Shown: positions 47,109 to 54,780 of the stretch, one piece after another
How the letters are laid out: every line of letters begins with the position of its first letter
How positions within the stretch are numbered: position 1 is the stretch's first letter
DNA from: CAZUGO01 sp964619935
GTDB lineage: Bacteria > Planctomycetota > Phycisphaerae > UBA1845 > CAIVHJ01
Assembly (NCBI GenBank): GCA_964619935.1
Contig: CAZUGO010000054.1
Span: forward strand, 1 to 64,000
Length of the DNA: 64,000 nt
Direction: 5' to 3'
The notes under the pieces: model-generated
Told to the model about the DNA's origin: nothing
The model's input: only the letters and a program-made list of their open reading frames with translations
The model's database searches: none
Position numbers and translations under genes: made by a program

Positions 47109-48665
47109 TTACGGAGTGAACGTGATCGACCACGCATTCAGGTTGCCGGTATCGGCGCCCGCGCCATCGGTCACGTTCAAGGTCCAGGCCCCGGCGGAGC
47201 TTTGACCGTCGAAGGTGCTCAGCGGGCTATTCGGCGTGAAGGAGCCCGCCAGATTGTCGAAACAGGCCGCTTCGATCGGCCCGGAACCGCCTTCGTCATC
47301 CAGAACGACGGCGGGGTAATTGTTCGCCGAGCAGCCACAGCAGAAACCCGGACCGCAGCCGTCGGCCGCCAGGCCGGGCCGGCGAACCAGCTCGACGGCG
47401 GCACCGCCATCATGGGACAGGGTCACGCAGAGGTCGCCCACCCACGTGTGGCTGATGTCGACCCCGACATTGACGTCACTCAACGGGAAAGCCAGACCCA
47501 TGATCAGGGTGTCGCTGACGCCGGCGGCATCGTTATCGGGGATGGCCAGGTCCGGCGTGGAGGTCAGCGTGACGGGCTTCGTGGGGCCGCAGTCACAGTT
47601 CTCGTCCAGGGCCGCCTCGTCGGCGCAGACGTCGTCCCAGACGGTGCTGCAGCAGAACGGATCCGCTGCGCACACCGAAGTGCAGCAGCCGGCGTCCTCA
47701 CAGTAGGGCGTGTCGCCACCCACGCAGCAGTCACCGGTCCCGGGGACACCGCAGGCCGGCTGAGCCGGGCAACCGCAGGCCGGGTCGGCTTGAGCTTGGG
47801 AGGCGCAAACCTCATCCCACTCGGTGTCGCAGCAGAACGGATCGGCCGCGCACACCGACGAACAGCAATTGGCGTCGTCACAGCCGGGCGTCCCGTTGGG
47901 CTCGCAGCACTCGCCGTCGCCGGGGCAATTGTCGATCGGTTCCTCACAGTTGACGTTGAACAGGAACAGATCGGTCTGGCCCATGTCGTTCTTGCAGACC
48001 AGGGCCCAGGGACCGCAGTTGAGATCGCCGGCCCAGAAGGGGATCCCGAAGGGGCTGGTGATGGCCGTGCCCGACGGCGGGTTCAACTCGAAGCCGTGGT
48101 TCACGGCTTTGAGCGGGGCACCGGCGAACAGTGGAAAGGCGATGAACGACACCTGGTGGGCCAGCACGCCGCCGGAGTAATAGAACCAATAGCTCTCATC
48201 CTTGAACGTGGCAATCTCGACCCGGTTGGTCGGTTGGGCGTTCGGGCTGAGAATGTGGCACATGATGTCGGCCGGCGGCAGGTCGTCGTTGAGCGCACCG
48301 CCGGATTGCGGCTCCGAGAACACCGGGCCGCCCTTGGCGGAGCGCTGCCCGATGCCAAGCTCACGATGCAGCAGGCGCTTGTCCGCAGCGCTCAGGGCAC
48401 CGGGGGCCTGAGTTTCGATGTTGCTGATGATCTCGCCAACACTGAGCGGGCGCTGTTCGACGGGCTGCTGGGGCTGAGGGTCGTCCAGCCCGTTGAGGCC
48501 CAGGCTTTTTAGCTTCTCGAGCGACGCGCTGGAATTGACGGTGGCCAATGGCTTGGGCTTGACCGGGTTCCGCTGGTCCGCATTCACCAGGGCCGAGACG
48601 CCGACCAATGCCCCACAGGCCACCAGACCCACTAGTGCAAACAGTTTCAGATCGTGTTTCTGCAT
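47109..48665 (-). CDS. exported protein with paired Cys repeats and a P-domain
   Basis: A 518-residue exported protein. Its signal peptide is MQKHDLKLFALVGLVACGALVG, and the start at 48665 has AAAGGAA eight bases upstream. Two tandem Cys-rich repeats (about 247-300 and 308-360) share the pattern GDxCC...C-D-xxCCxxVCAADPFCCxxxWDxVCA. The C-terminal about 150 residues (from TLTSTPDLAIPDND) match a proprotein-convertase P-domain, including HTWVGDLCVTLSHDGG and AGAWTLNVTDGAG. No protease domain precedes it. The repeat looks like a disulphide-knotted module common in Planctomycetota exported proteins (from memory). Role unknown; cell-surface binding is possible. Confidence 0.72.
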   Translation of the reverse strand: MQKHDLKLFALVGLVACGALVGVSALVNADQRNPVKPKPLATVNSSASLEKLKSLGLNGLDDPQPQQPVEQRPLSVGEIISNIETQAPGALSAADKRLLHRELGIGQRSAKGGPVFSEPQSGGALNDDLPPADIMCHILSPNAQPTNRVEIATFKDESYWFYYSGGVLAHQVSFIAFPLFAGAPLKAVNHGFELNPPSGTAITSPFGIPFWAGDLNCGPWALVCKNDMGQTDLFLFNVNCEEPIDNCPGDGECCEPNGTPGCDDANCCSSVCAADPFCCDTEWDEVCASQAQADPACGCPAQPACGVPGTGDCCVGGDTPYCEDAGCCTSVCAADPFCCSTVWDDVCADEAALDENCDCGPTKPVTLTSTPDLAIPDNDAAGVSDTLIMGLAFPLSDVNVGVDISHTWVGDLCVTLSHDGGAAVELVRRPGLAADGCGPGFCCGCSANNYPAVVLDDEGGSGPIEAACFDNLAGSFTPNSPLSTFDGQSSAGAWTLNVTDGAGADTGNLNAWSITFTP

Positions 48666-49209
48666 CGTTCTTTCCTTTCGATACGTTAACTCGCAGTGTA
48701 TCGCGTCGGTCTTGGAACTCCCACGATATTTCCGGATCGTCCAACACAATCAGCCCAGCCGATCTGCGTGGACCCGCTTGATTGATCTCCCAACCCAAGT
48801 CTCAAGGTCGATTCCGGTCGACCGCGGAACCATCCGCCCGCGGGAAACCAGCGACCCCTACATGCGTAGACAATCCGGGAGCAGGGCAACTCTGCGCAGC
48901 CGAGTGAACAAGACCCATAGGCAGAAACGTCGACGGAATCACCGCTTGCTCTCTCCGGAGATGAATTGGCCGCGCTGTCCTTGCACCTCGACCGGCAGCC
49001 AATTCGCGTGATTTGGAATCCCTCCCTTTGTGGATGGGGCTTCCGTCTAGCTGGGGCGCATCATATGGTCCCCGCCCGGCCGTGTCAACCAGAACCCTAA
49101 TGCCGGGCCAACCCCCAGGATTCGGCTAGCGCTTGTGGACGTTGAGGTTAGGAAGGCGACGGATCCAGGTGAGGTAATGAACTTCACTCTGGCTTTACAC
49201 CTTGTGGGT

Positions 49210-49246
49210 GGGGGGGCATGGGCCGGCCGACTGGGCATGCCCCCCC
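49210..49246. repeat. 11-bp G/C-tract hairpin upstream of rplM
   Basis: GGGGGGGCATG (49210-49220) pairs perfectly with CATGCCCCCCC (49236-49246), loop 15 bases containing GGCCGGCC. It lies about 65 bases upstream of the rplM promoter. No gene ends into it. Role unknown. The gap 48666-49382 otherwise shows only the promoter at 49311-49338; no supported gene is seen there. Confidence 0.55.
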
Positions 49247-49310
49247 CCAGGAACCGCCTGCCACGGAGCCCAGCGGCATCTGCTGCCCGCAGATTGGCCG
49301 GGCCCTGGCC

Positions 49311-49338
49311 TTGAAATGCGCCGTATCAGGGTTATACT
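49311..49338 (+). promoter_or_regulatory. promoter of rplM-rpsI
   Basis: TTGAAA (49311-49316), 16 bases, TATACT (49333-49338). It lies 44 bases before rplM. Confidence 0.65.
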
Positions 49339-49382
49339 GCCAAATCCTACTTTCTTGGGTCGCGACTGAATGCGGGAATGCC

Positions 49383-49838
49383 ATGGCGATTAATGCGAAT
49401 CAAAAAACCACCTTGCTGACGCCCCAGACGGTCAAGCATCGCTGGTTTCATGTGGATGCGGCGGACCAGGTCCTCGGCCGACTGGCCACCCGGATCGCGA
49501 CCGTGCTGATGGGCAAACACAAGCCCAACTACACACGGCACGTGGACTCGGGCGACTATGTCGTGGTGACCAATTGCGAGCAGGTCGTGGTCACCGGGAA
49601 CAAACTGTCCCAGACCACCCACGACACCTATTCCCATTACCCCGGCGGCCTGCGGCGTACTCCTCGGGCGCGGATCTTCGACCAGCATCCGGAGCGGTTG
49701 GTGGCGCTTGCCGTCAAGCGCATGCTGCCCAAGAACGCGCTGGGCCGCCACATGTTCTCCAAGCTGAAGACCTATCGCGGGAGCGACCATCCGCACCAGG
49801 CGCAGCAACCCAGTCCCTTGGCCTTCAAGCGTGCATGA
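49383..49838 (+). CDS. rplM: 50S ribosomal protein L13
   Basis: L13 binds 23S rRNA early in assembly. The 151 residues contain HRWFHVDAADQVLGRLATRIATVLMGKHKPNYT, DYVVVTN and the family HYPGGLR with AVKRMLPKNALGRHM. It is the first of a two-gene operon with rpsI, the usual order. ATG 49383 is used; no strong ribosome site is seen. Confidence 0.97.
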   Translation: MAINANQKTTLLTPQTVKHRWFHVDAADQVLGRLATRIATVLMGKHKPNYTRHVDSGDYVVVTNCEQVVVTGNKLSQTTHDTYSHYPGGLRRTPRARIFDQHPERLVALAVKRMLPKNALGRHMFSKLKTYRGSDHPHQAQQPSPLAFKRA

Positions 49839-49852
49839 AGGAGTTTGTTCCC

Positions 49853-50323
49853 GTGACCGATGTACCACAGACAACTGCCGCCAGTCCCGAGACCAGTAAA
49901 TCCAAGGCGGTGACCATCCCGGATCCCGACCCCAAGAAGCGCTGGTTCTGGGGCACCGGCCGGCGAAAGCGCGCCGTGGCCCGCGTGCGGATTCGACCGG
50001 GCGATGGCAAGTTCGTGATCAACACCCGCGAGGTGGATCACTATTTCACCCAGCCCCAGGATCGCCAGGCGGTGATGGCGCCGTTGAAGGCCACCGAGAA
50101 CCTCGGACGCGTCGATGTCTACGTCAACGTCGGCGGCGGAGGATCCACCGGTCAAGCGGGCGCGATCATGCTCGGACTGGGCCGGGCTTTGAAGCTGGCC
50201 AACCCCGACTATCTGCCGATCCTACGGGAGCGCGGATTCCTGACCCGCGATTCGCGGATGGTCGAGCGCAAGAAGTACGGTCAGAGCGGCGCCCGCCGCC
50301 GATTCCAGTTCTCCAAGCGGTAG
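49853..50323 (+). CDS. rpsI: 30S ribosomal protein S9
   Basis: S9 is a small-subunit protein whose C-terminal tail reaches the P-site tRNA. The 156 residues contain GTGRRKRAVARVRI, INTREVDHYF, GGGSTGQAGAIMLGLGRAL and the C-terminal tail RRRFQFSKR. I chose GTG 49853 because AAGGAG lies nine bases before it. An ATG at 49835, overlapping the rplM stop, is the alternative. An N-terminal extension of about 35 residues, Thr/Pro-rich, precedes the conserved core. Confidence 0.96.
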   Translation: MTDVPQTTAASPETSKSKAVTIPDPDPKKRWFWGTGRRKRAVARVRIRPGDGKFVINTREVDHYFTQPQDRQAVMAPLKATENLGRVDVYVNVGGGGSTGQAGAIMLGLGRALKLANPDYLPILRERGFLTRDSRMVERKKYGQSGARRRFQFSKR

Positions 50324-50350
50324 TGGCATTTGGCGAGCATCGATCCCAAG

Positions 50351-50377
50351 CCCACGGTTTTCCCCGTGGGTTTTTTT
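50351..50377 (+). terminator. intrinsic terminator of rplM-rpsI
   Basis: Stem CCCACGG (50351-50357) and CCGTGGG (50364-50370), then seven T (50371-50377). It is 28 bases after the rpsI stop and ends 19 bases before the next gene's start. Confidence 0.9.
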
Positions 50378-50395
50378 ATGGTGGAGCATTCCGGC

Positions 50396-52096
50396 ATGCG
50401 TGCCTCGGCGGCGGTCTGGTGTGTTTTGGTGCTGCTGGTCTGCGACCGCGGCCTGGCAGGAGACCGCACCAGCAGCCGGCCATTTGCCAGCCGTTCGGAG
50501 GTCATTGCCCGCCATGGAATGGCCGCCACCAGTCATCCGCTGGCCACCCAGATCGCGTTGGAGGTGCTCAAGGGCGGCGGCAGCGCCGTGGATGCGGCCA
50601 TCGCCGCTAACGCGGCCCTCGGCTTGATGGAGCCCACCGGCAGCGGCATCGGGGGCGATCTGTTTGCCTTGGTGTGGGATGCCCGCACCCGGCGGCTCTA
50701 CGGGCTGAATGCCAGCGGGCGCTCGCCGCGGGGTTTGACGGTGCAGCACTTTCGCGATCAGGGTCTTTCGGCGGTCCCGGATTTCGGGCCGCTGCCTGTG
50801 ACCGTGCCGGGGTGCGTGGACGGCTGGTTCGAACTGCATCGCCGCTTCGGCAAGCTGCCGATGACCGCCGTGTTGGAGCCGGCAGTGCGGTACGCCCGCG
50901 AGGGCTTTCCGGTCAGCGAGCTGATCGCCACCTACTGGGCCATCGGCGGCCAGCGCTTGCGCGACTACCCCAACTTCGCCGCCACCTACTTGCCCAACGG
51001 CAAAGCCCCGGCCAAGGGCGAGCTGTTTCGAAATCCGGATCTGGCCCGGACCTACGAGCAGATTGCCCGCGAGGGGCGCGACGTGTTCTACCGCGGGGTC
51101 CTGGCCGAGCAGATGGACGCCTTCTTTCGCAAGCACGGCTGCTACCTGCGGCTGGACGATCTGGCCGCCCATCGTTCCACCTGGGTGGATCCGCTGGCGG
51201 TCAATTATCGCGGGTACGACGTCTGGGAGTTGCCGCCCAACGGCCAGGGCATCGCCGTGCTGCAGATGCTGAATCTGTTGCAGCCCCATGATCTGGCAGC
51301 GATGGGCCACAACAGCGCCGCGACGCTGCACCTGATGATCGAGACCAAGAAGATCGTGTTCGAAGATCGCGCCCGCTTCTATGCCGATCCGGATTTCGCC
51401 CGGATCCCGCTGTCGGAACTGATCTCCACCTCGTATGCCGCTCAGCGGGCCCGGCTGTTTGATCCGCAGAAAGTGTTGCGATCGATTGCGCCGGGTCATC
51501 CGGGGCTGTCCGACGGCGACACCGTGTACCTCACCGTCGGCGACCGCCAGCGCAATATGGTCTCGTTGATCCAAAGCAACTATCGAGGCTTTGGTTCCGG
51601 CCTGGTTCCGGACGGGCTGGGGTTCTGCTTGCAGGATCGCGGGGCGTTGTTCAGTTTGCAGGACGGCCACCCCAATGTCTACGAGCCCGGCAAGCGGCCC
51701 TTTCACACCATCATTCCCGGATTTGTGACCCGTGACGGAGCGCCGTTCCTGAGCTTCGGGGTCATGGGTGGGGACATGCAGCCCCAGGGTCACGTCCAGG
51801 TGTTGTGCAACCTCCTCGATTTCGGCATGAACCTGCAGGAAGCCGGCGACGCCGCCCGCTGGTACCACCGCGACAGCAGCGAACCCACCGGCACGTCCAT
51901 GACCGATGGCGGTCGGGTGGCCTTGGAGTCTGGGGTTCCGGCCCAGATCCGCGGCGCGTTGCAGCGCCTGGGGCACACCCTGTTCGAGGGGCCCGGTCTT
52001 TTCGGCGGATATCAGGCCATCCGGTACGATGCGGCAAACGATGTCTATGTCGGGGCTTCCGAGTCGCGCAAGGACGGACAGGCCGCCGGGTACTGA
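50396..52096 (+). CDS. gamma-glutamyltranspeptidase-like (Ntn) hydrolase, exported
   Basis: This family cleaves gamma-glutamyl bonds after self-processing. The 566 residues begin with a signal peptide (MRASAAVWCVLVLLVCDRGLAG) and MAATSHPLATQIALEVLKGGG. The nucleophile is likely T376 in GDTVYLTVGD, followed by NMVSLIQSNYRGFGSG. The DTVYLTV form is typical of the GGT-like branch. GVMGGDMQPQGHVQVLCNLLDFG follows. ATG 50396 is chosen because GGAG lies nine bases upstream and because the terminator at 50351-50377 overlaps any longer start. Confidence 0.9.
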   Translation: MRASAAVWCVLVLLVCDRGLAGDRTSSRPFASRSEVIARHGMAATSHPLATQIALEVLKGGGSAVDAAIAANAALGLMEPTGSGIGGDLFALVWDARTRRLYGLNASGRSPRGLTVQHFRDQGLSAVPDFGPLPVTVPGCVDGWFELHRRFGKLPMTAVLEPAVRYAREGFPVSELIATYWAIGGQRLRDYPNFAATYLPNGKAPAKGELFRNPDLARTYEQIAREGRDVFYRGVLAEQMDAFFRKHGCYLRLDDLAAHRSTWVDPLAVNYRGYDVWELPPNGQGIAVLQMLNLLQPHDLAAMGHNSAATLHLMIETKKIVFEDRARFYADPDFARIPLSELISTSYAAQRARLFDPQKVLRSIAPGHPGLSDGDTVYLTVGDRQRNMVSLIQSNYRGFGSGLVPDGLGFCLQDRGALFSLQDGHPNVYEPGKRPFHTIIPGFVTRDGAPFLSFGVMGGDMQPQGHVQVLCNLLDFGMNLQEAGDAARWYHRDSSEPTGTSMTDGGRVALESGVPAQIRGALQRLGHTLFEGPGLFGGYQAIRYDAANDVYVGASESRKDGQAAGY

Positions 52097-52122
52097 GCGA
52101 TCTGGGCAGCCGGCGAGCAAGC

Positions 52123-52917
52123 ATGGCCCTGTTGGACGACATGTTCTACTATCCGTCGCGGCGCTTGGCGGCGCGGCCGGAGCAGCCCTTCGAGGCCATC
52201 CACTTTCGCACCTCCGACGACGTGTTGCTATCCGGGTGGTGGTTCCCGGCGGAACCGCCGGCCCGCGGCACCGTGGTCCACTGCCACGGCAACGCCGGAA
52301 ACGTCGCCGGCCACTTCCAGCAGGTCGCGTGGTTGCCGGCATGCGGCTTTCAGGTGTTGTGCTTTGATTATCGCGGGTACGGTGAATCCGGCGGGCGGAT
52401 CAGCCGCCCGGGATCGATTCTGGACACCCACGCCGCGATCGAGGCGGCCCGGGCGCGCGGCGGATGCGACCGCGGCGGCGTCATGCTCTTCGGACAATCG
52501 CTGGGCGGCGCCGTGGCGATCGTCGCGGCGGCCGAGCGCGGCGACGTCGCAGGGGTGGCGGTCGACGGTCCGTTCAGCGAGTACCGCGCCGAGGTCCGCT
52601 GGGTGCTGCGGCGCCGCTGGTGGACTCGGGGGGTTGCCGGTGTGCTGGCCCGCGCCGGGGTCAGCCGGGGTTGCGACCCCATCGATTACGTCGCCCGGGT
52701 CGCCCCCACGCCGTTGTTCCTGATGCACGGCAAGCAAGACCGCATTTGCCCGTGGGAGATGTCGCAGGACCTGTACGACCGCGCCGGTGAACCCAAGGCC
52801 CTGTGGCTGATCCCCGAGGCGAACCACTATCAGGCCCTCGCTGAAATGGCAGACCTGGCCCGCCCCAAGCTGCTGGGCTTTTTCGATGCGTGTGCAAGCG
52901 CGGCGGCCAGCGGGTAA
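52123..52917 (+). CDS. alpha/beta hydrolase
   Basis: A 264-residue cytoplasmic hydrolase of the BAAT/YfhR-like group. It has CHGNAGNV (oxyanion region), FDYRGYGESGG, the nucleophile S126 in GQSLGGAVA, and an Asp and His near the end (MHGKQDRICP, PEANHYQ). It lies 26 bases after the GGT-like gene, so the two may be cotranscribed. Substrate unknown. Confidence 0.87.
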   Translation: MALLDDMFYYPSRRLAARPEQPFEAIHFRTSDDVLLSGWWFPAEPPARGTVVHCHGNAGNVAGHFQQVAWLPACGFQVLCFDYRGYGESGGRISRPGSILDTHAAIEAARARGGCDRGGVMLFGQSLGGAVAIVAAAERGDVAGVAVDGPFSEYRAEVRWVLRRRWWTRGVAGVLARAGVSRGCDPIDYVARVAPTPLFLMHGKQDRICPWEMSQDLYDRAGEPKALWLIPEANHYQALAEMADLARPKLLGFFDACASAAASG

Positions 52918-52937
52918 CCCCGCTCGCAGACGGTGGG

Positions 52938-53816
52938 TCAGGACAGTTGGGCCAGGGCGGCATCGGCGGTGTGATCGATCAAGGTGGCGATGGTCATCGG
53001 ACCGACGCCGCCGGGGACCGGCGTGATTTTTGAGGCCCGCCTGGCGGCCGCGGCCGTGTCCACGTCGCCGATGTTACCGCGATTGTAGCCGGCGTCGACG
53101 ACCACGGCCCCCGGCTTGATCCAATCGCCGGCCACGAATTTGGGTTTGCCGACCGCGGCAATCAGCACGTCGGCCTGGCGAACGATGTCCGGAAGGGCCC
53201 GGGTCCGCGAGTGACACAGGGTGACGGTGGCGTGGGCGTTGATCAACATGGACGCCATCGGCCGCCCGAGGATCGGACTGCGGCCGATGACCACGGCATA
53301 GGTTCCGTCGAGCGCCACCTGGTATTCCTCGAGCAGGCGCATGATGCCGGCCGGCGTGCAGGCCGCAAATGCCGGCAGGCCCAGAAGGGTCCGACCCAGC
53401 GACGCCGAAGTGACCCCGTCGACGTCCTTGGACAGCGGGATCGCTTCAAAAGCCGTCCGCCGATCAATCGGGCTGGGCACCGGGTGTTGAATCAAAATGC
53501 CGTGAATCTCGACATCGGCGCCCAGTTTGTCGATCTCGGCGACCAGTGCGGCGGTGGTGGTGCCCTTGGGCAAGTCCAGGCGCAGCGATTTCATGCCCAC
53601 CGCTTCGCAGCGTTTCTGCTTCATGCGGACATAGGTCGCCGACGAAGGATCGTCGCCCACCAGGATGGTGGCCAGCGCTGGTGTGACGCCGAACTCCTGT
53701 TGGGCCCGGCGGACTTTCTCGGCGGCTTGGTGCAGCACCCGGCGGGCCAGTGTACCACCTTCCATCAGCAGCGCGTGGCCGGCGGATTCCATGGCCACAG
53801 AATACCGCGGCCCCAC
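52938..53816 (-). CDS. folD: methylenetetrahydrofolate dehydrogenase/cyclohydrolase
   Basis: FolD interconverts one-carbon folates. The 292 residues contain VGDDPSSATYVRMKQKRCEAVGM (with the catalytic Lys), GILIQHPVPSPID, CTPAGIMRLLEEY, GRSPILGRPMA and TPVPGGVGPMTIATL. Start is uncertain: ATG 53816, 53792 or 53765 are all possible. A possible small gene overlaps its start. It is convergent with the alpha/beta hydrolase gene. Confidence 0.93.
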   Translation of the reverse strand: MGPRYSVAMESAGHALLMEGGTLARRVLHQAAEKVRRAQQEFGVTPALATILVGDDPSSATYVRMKQKRCEAVGMKSLRLDLPKGTTTAALVAEIDKLGADVEIHGILIQHPVPSPIDRRTAFEAIPLSKDVDGVTSASLGRTLLGLPAFAACTPAGIMRLLEEYQVALDGTYAVVIGRSPILGRPMASMLINAHATVTLCHSRTRALPDIVRQADVLIAAVGKPKFVAGDWIKPGAVVVDAGYNRGNIGDVDTAAAARRASKITPVPGGVGPMTIATLIDHTADAALAQLS

Positions 53817-54010
53817 GCGGCTGTCATCACCGCTTCCGGGGCGTCAAAGGGCAGGGCGAAGGGCGTGGGATTCAGAACCGGCCGGAGCCCCAGGTGTCCG
53901 TGACCGTTGCGCAGGTCCAACACCGGCAGATCGAGATCCAGGGCGATCCAGGCTTCCAGGTTGGCGCCCCGTGACTGTTGCCAGGATTGAGCCGCTGCCG
54001 CAGCATCCAT
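53765..54010 (-). CDS. possible small hypothetical gene overlapping folD
   Basis: An 81-residue frame, GC-rich at third positions, with an acidic hydrophobic segment (EAWIALDLDLPVLDLRNG). No family is recognised. It overlaps the folD start in another frame, and no ribosome site is clear. It may be a real upstream gene, or a remnant; the region 53817-54079 shows nothing else. Confidence 0.22.
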   Translation of the reverse strand: MDAAAAAQSWQQSRGANLEAWIALDLDLPVLDLRNGHGHLGLRPVLNPTPFALPFDAPEAVMTAAWGRGILWPWNPPATRC

Positions 54011-54079
54011 AGGCGCGGTGCGTTCTCGCTGAGCGCGGGGGTCACCTGGGCGGTCACGGTTTCGGGTCTCCGGGGTCTT

Positions 54080-54601
54080 TCAGGCGGTCCAGCGACCGGC
54101 ATATTGCGTGCTGTACTCGCCACCGTCGCGCTGGGCGATCTGGAACAACCGCTTGGCGATTTGTCGCAGGTGCAGTTGGTCGTGTGCGGTCCAGGCCGCC
54201 AGCAGATCACCGGCGCGAATGGAACCCAGTTTGGGGTGCTCGTAGCGCTGTTCCCAATCGGGGGCATCCAGGCTGCGCAACCAAGTCACCGACGCGTCGC
54301 GGGCGCTCTGAAAGCGCTGCAAGGCCTCATCGAGTTTGCCTTCGTTGTAACGCCGATCCAGAGCCCAACCTTCAGGATCGATTGGCGGCCACGGTTCGGT
54401 GGATTGGCCCAGGGTCAGTGCCAGTCGGCGGCGAAAGTCTTCTTCTTCCTCGTCGCCCAGATGGCAGACCACTTCCAGAATCGACCAAGCCCCGTCCGGC
54501 GGCTTCCAGCGGGCGTTGTCGGTGGACAGCCCGCCGACCACTGCGGGCAGGATCTTGCGGAACCGATCGAGGGCATCAATTAATCCAAGAGCATTCACCA
54601 T
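54080..54601 (-). CDS. DinB-family protein
   Basis: A 173-residue four-helix bundle protein of the DinB/YfiT superfamily, often metal-dependent thiol transferases. His ligands are seen in EVVCHLGDEEEEDF and in AWTAHDQLHLRQIAKR. AGGAG lies four bases before ATG 54601. It is downstream of lhr on the same strand, separated by about 180 bases. Substrate unknown. Confidence 0.83.
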   Translation of the reverse strand: MVNALGLIDALDRFRKILPAVVGGLSTDNARWKPPDGAWSILEVVCHLGDEEEEDFRRRLALTLGQSTEPWPPIDPEGWALDRRYNEGKLDEALQRFQSARDASVTWLRSLDAPDWEQRYEHPKLGSIRAGDLLAAWTAHDQLHLRQIAKRLFQIAQRDGGEYSTQYAGRWTA

Positions 54602-54780
54602 TCGACTCCTCAGGACGGTACCCGGCGACTGCACCGCCATTCTAACCGCTGGCGGCGTTGGCGTCAGGGCGATCCGACGCTCAAGGCGGACCGGTGGCTT
54701 GCCGGGATTCCCGGGTCGGCTCCGCAGGTCGGTGGGCCCGTTTGCCGTTGCGACCTGCAAGGCGCCGCCTAGCGCGCGCG

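Noticed and set aside
48750..49300. Short frames on both strands before rplM
   Set aside because: No ribosome sites, no motifs, and the promoter lies further right.
50330..50395. A TTG-led N-terminal extension of the GGT-like gene
   Set aside because: It would run through the rpsI terminator; the internal ATG has a ribosome site and signal peptide.
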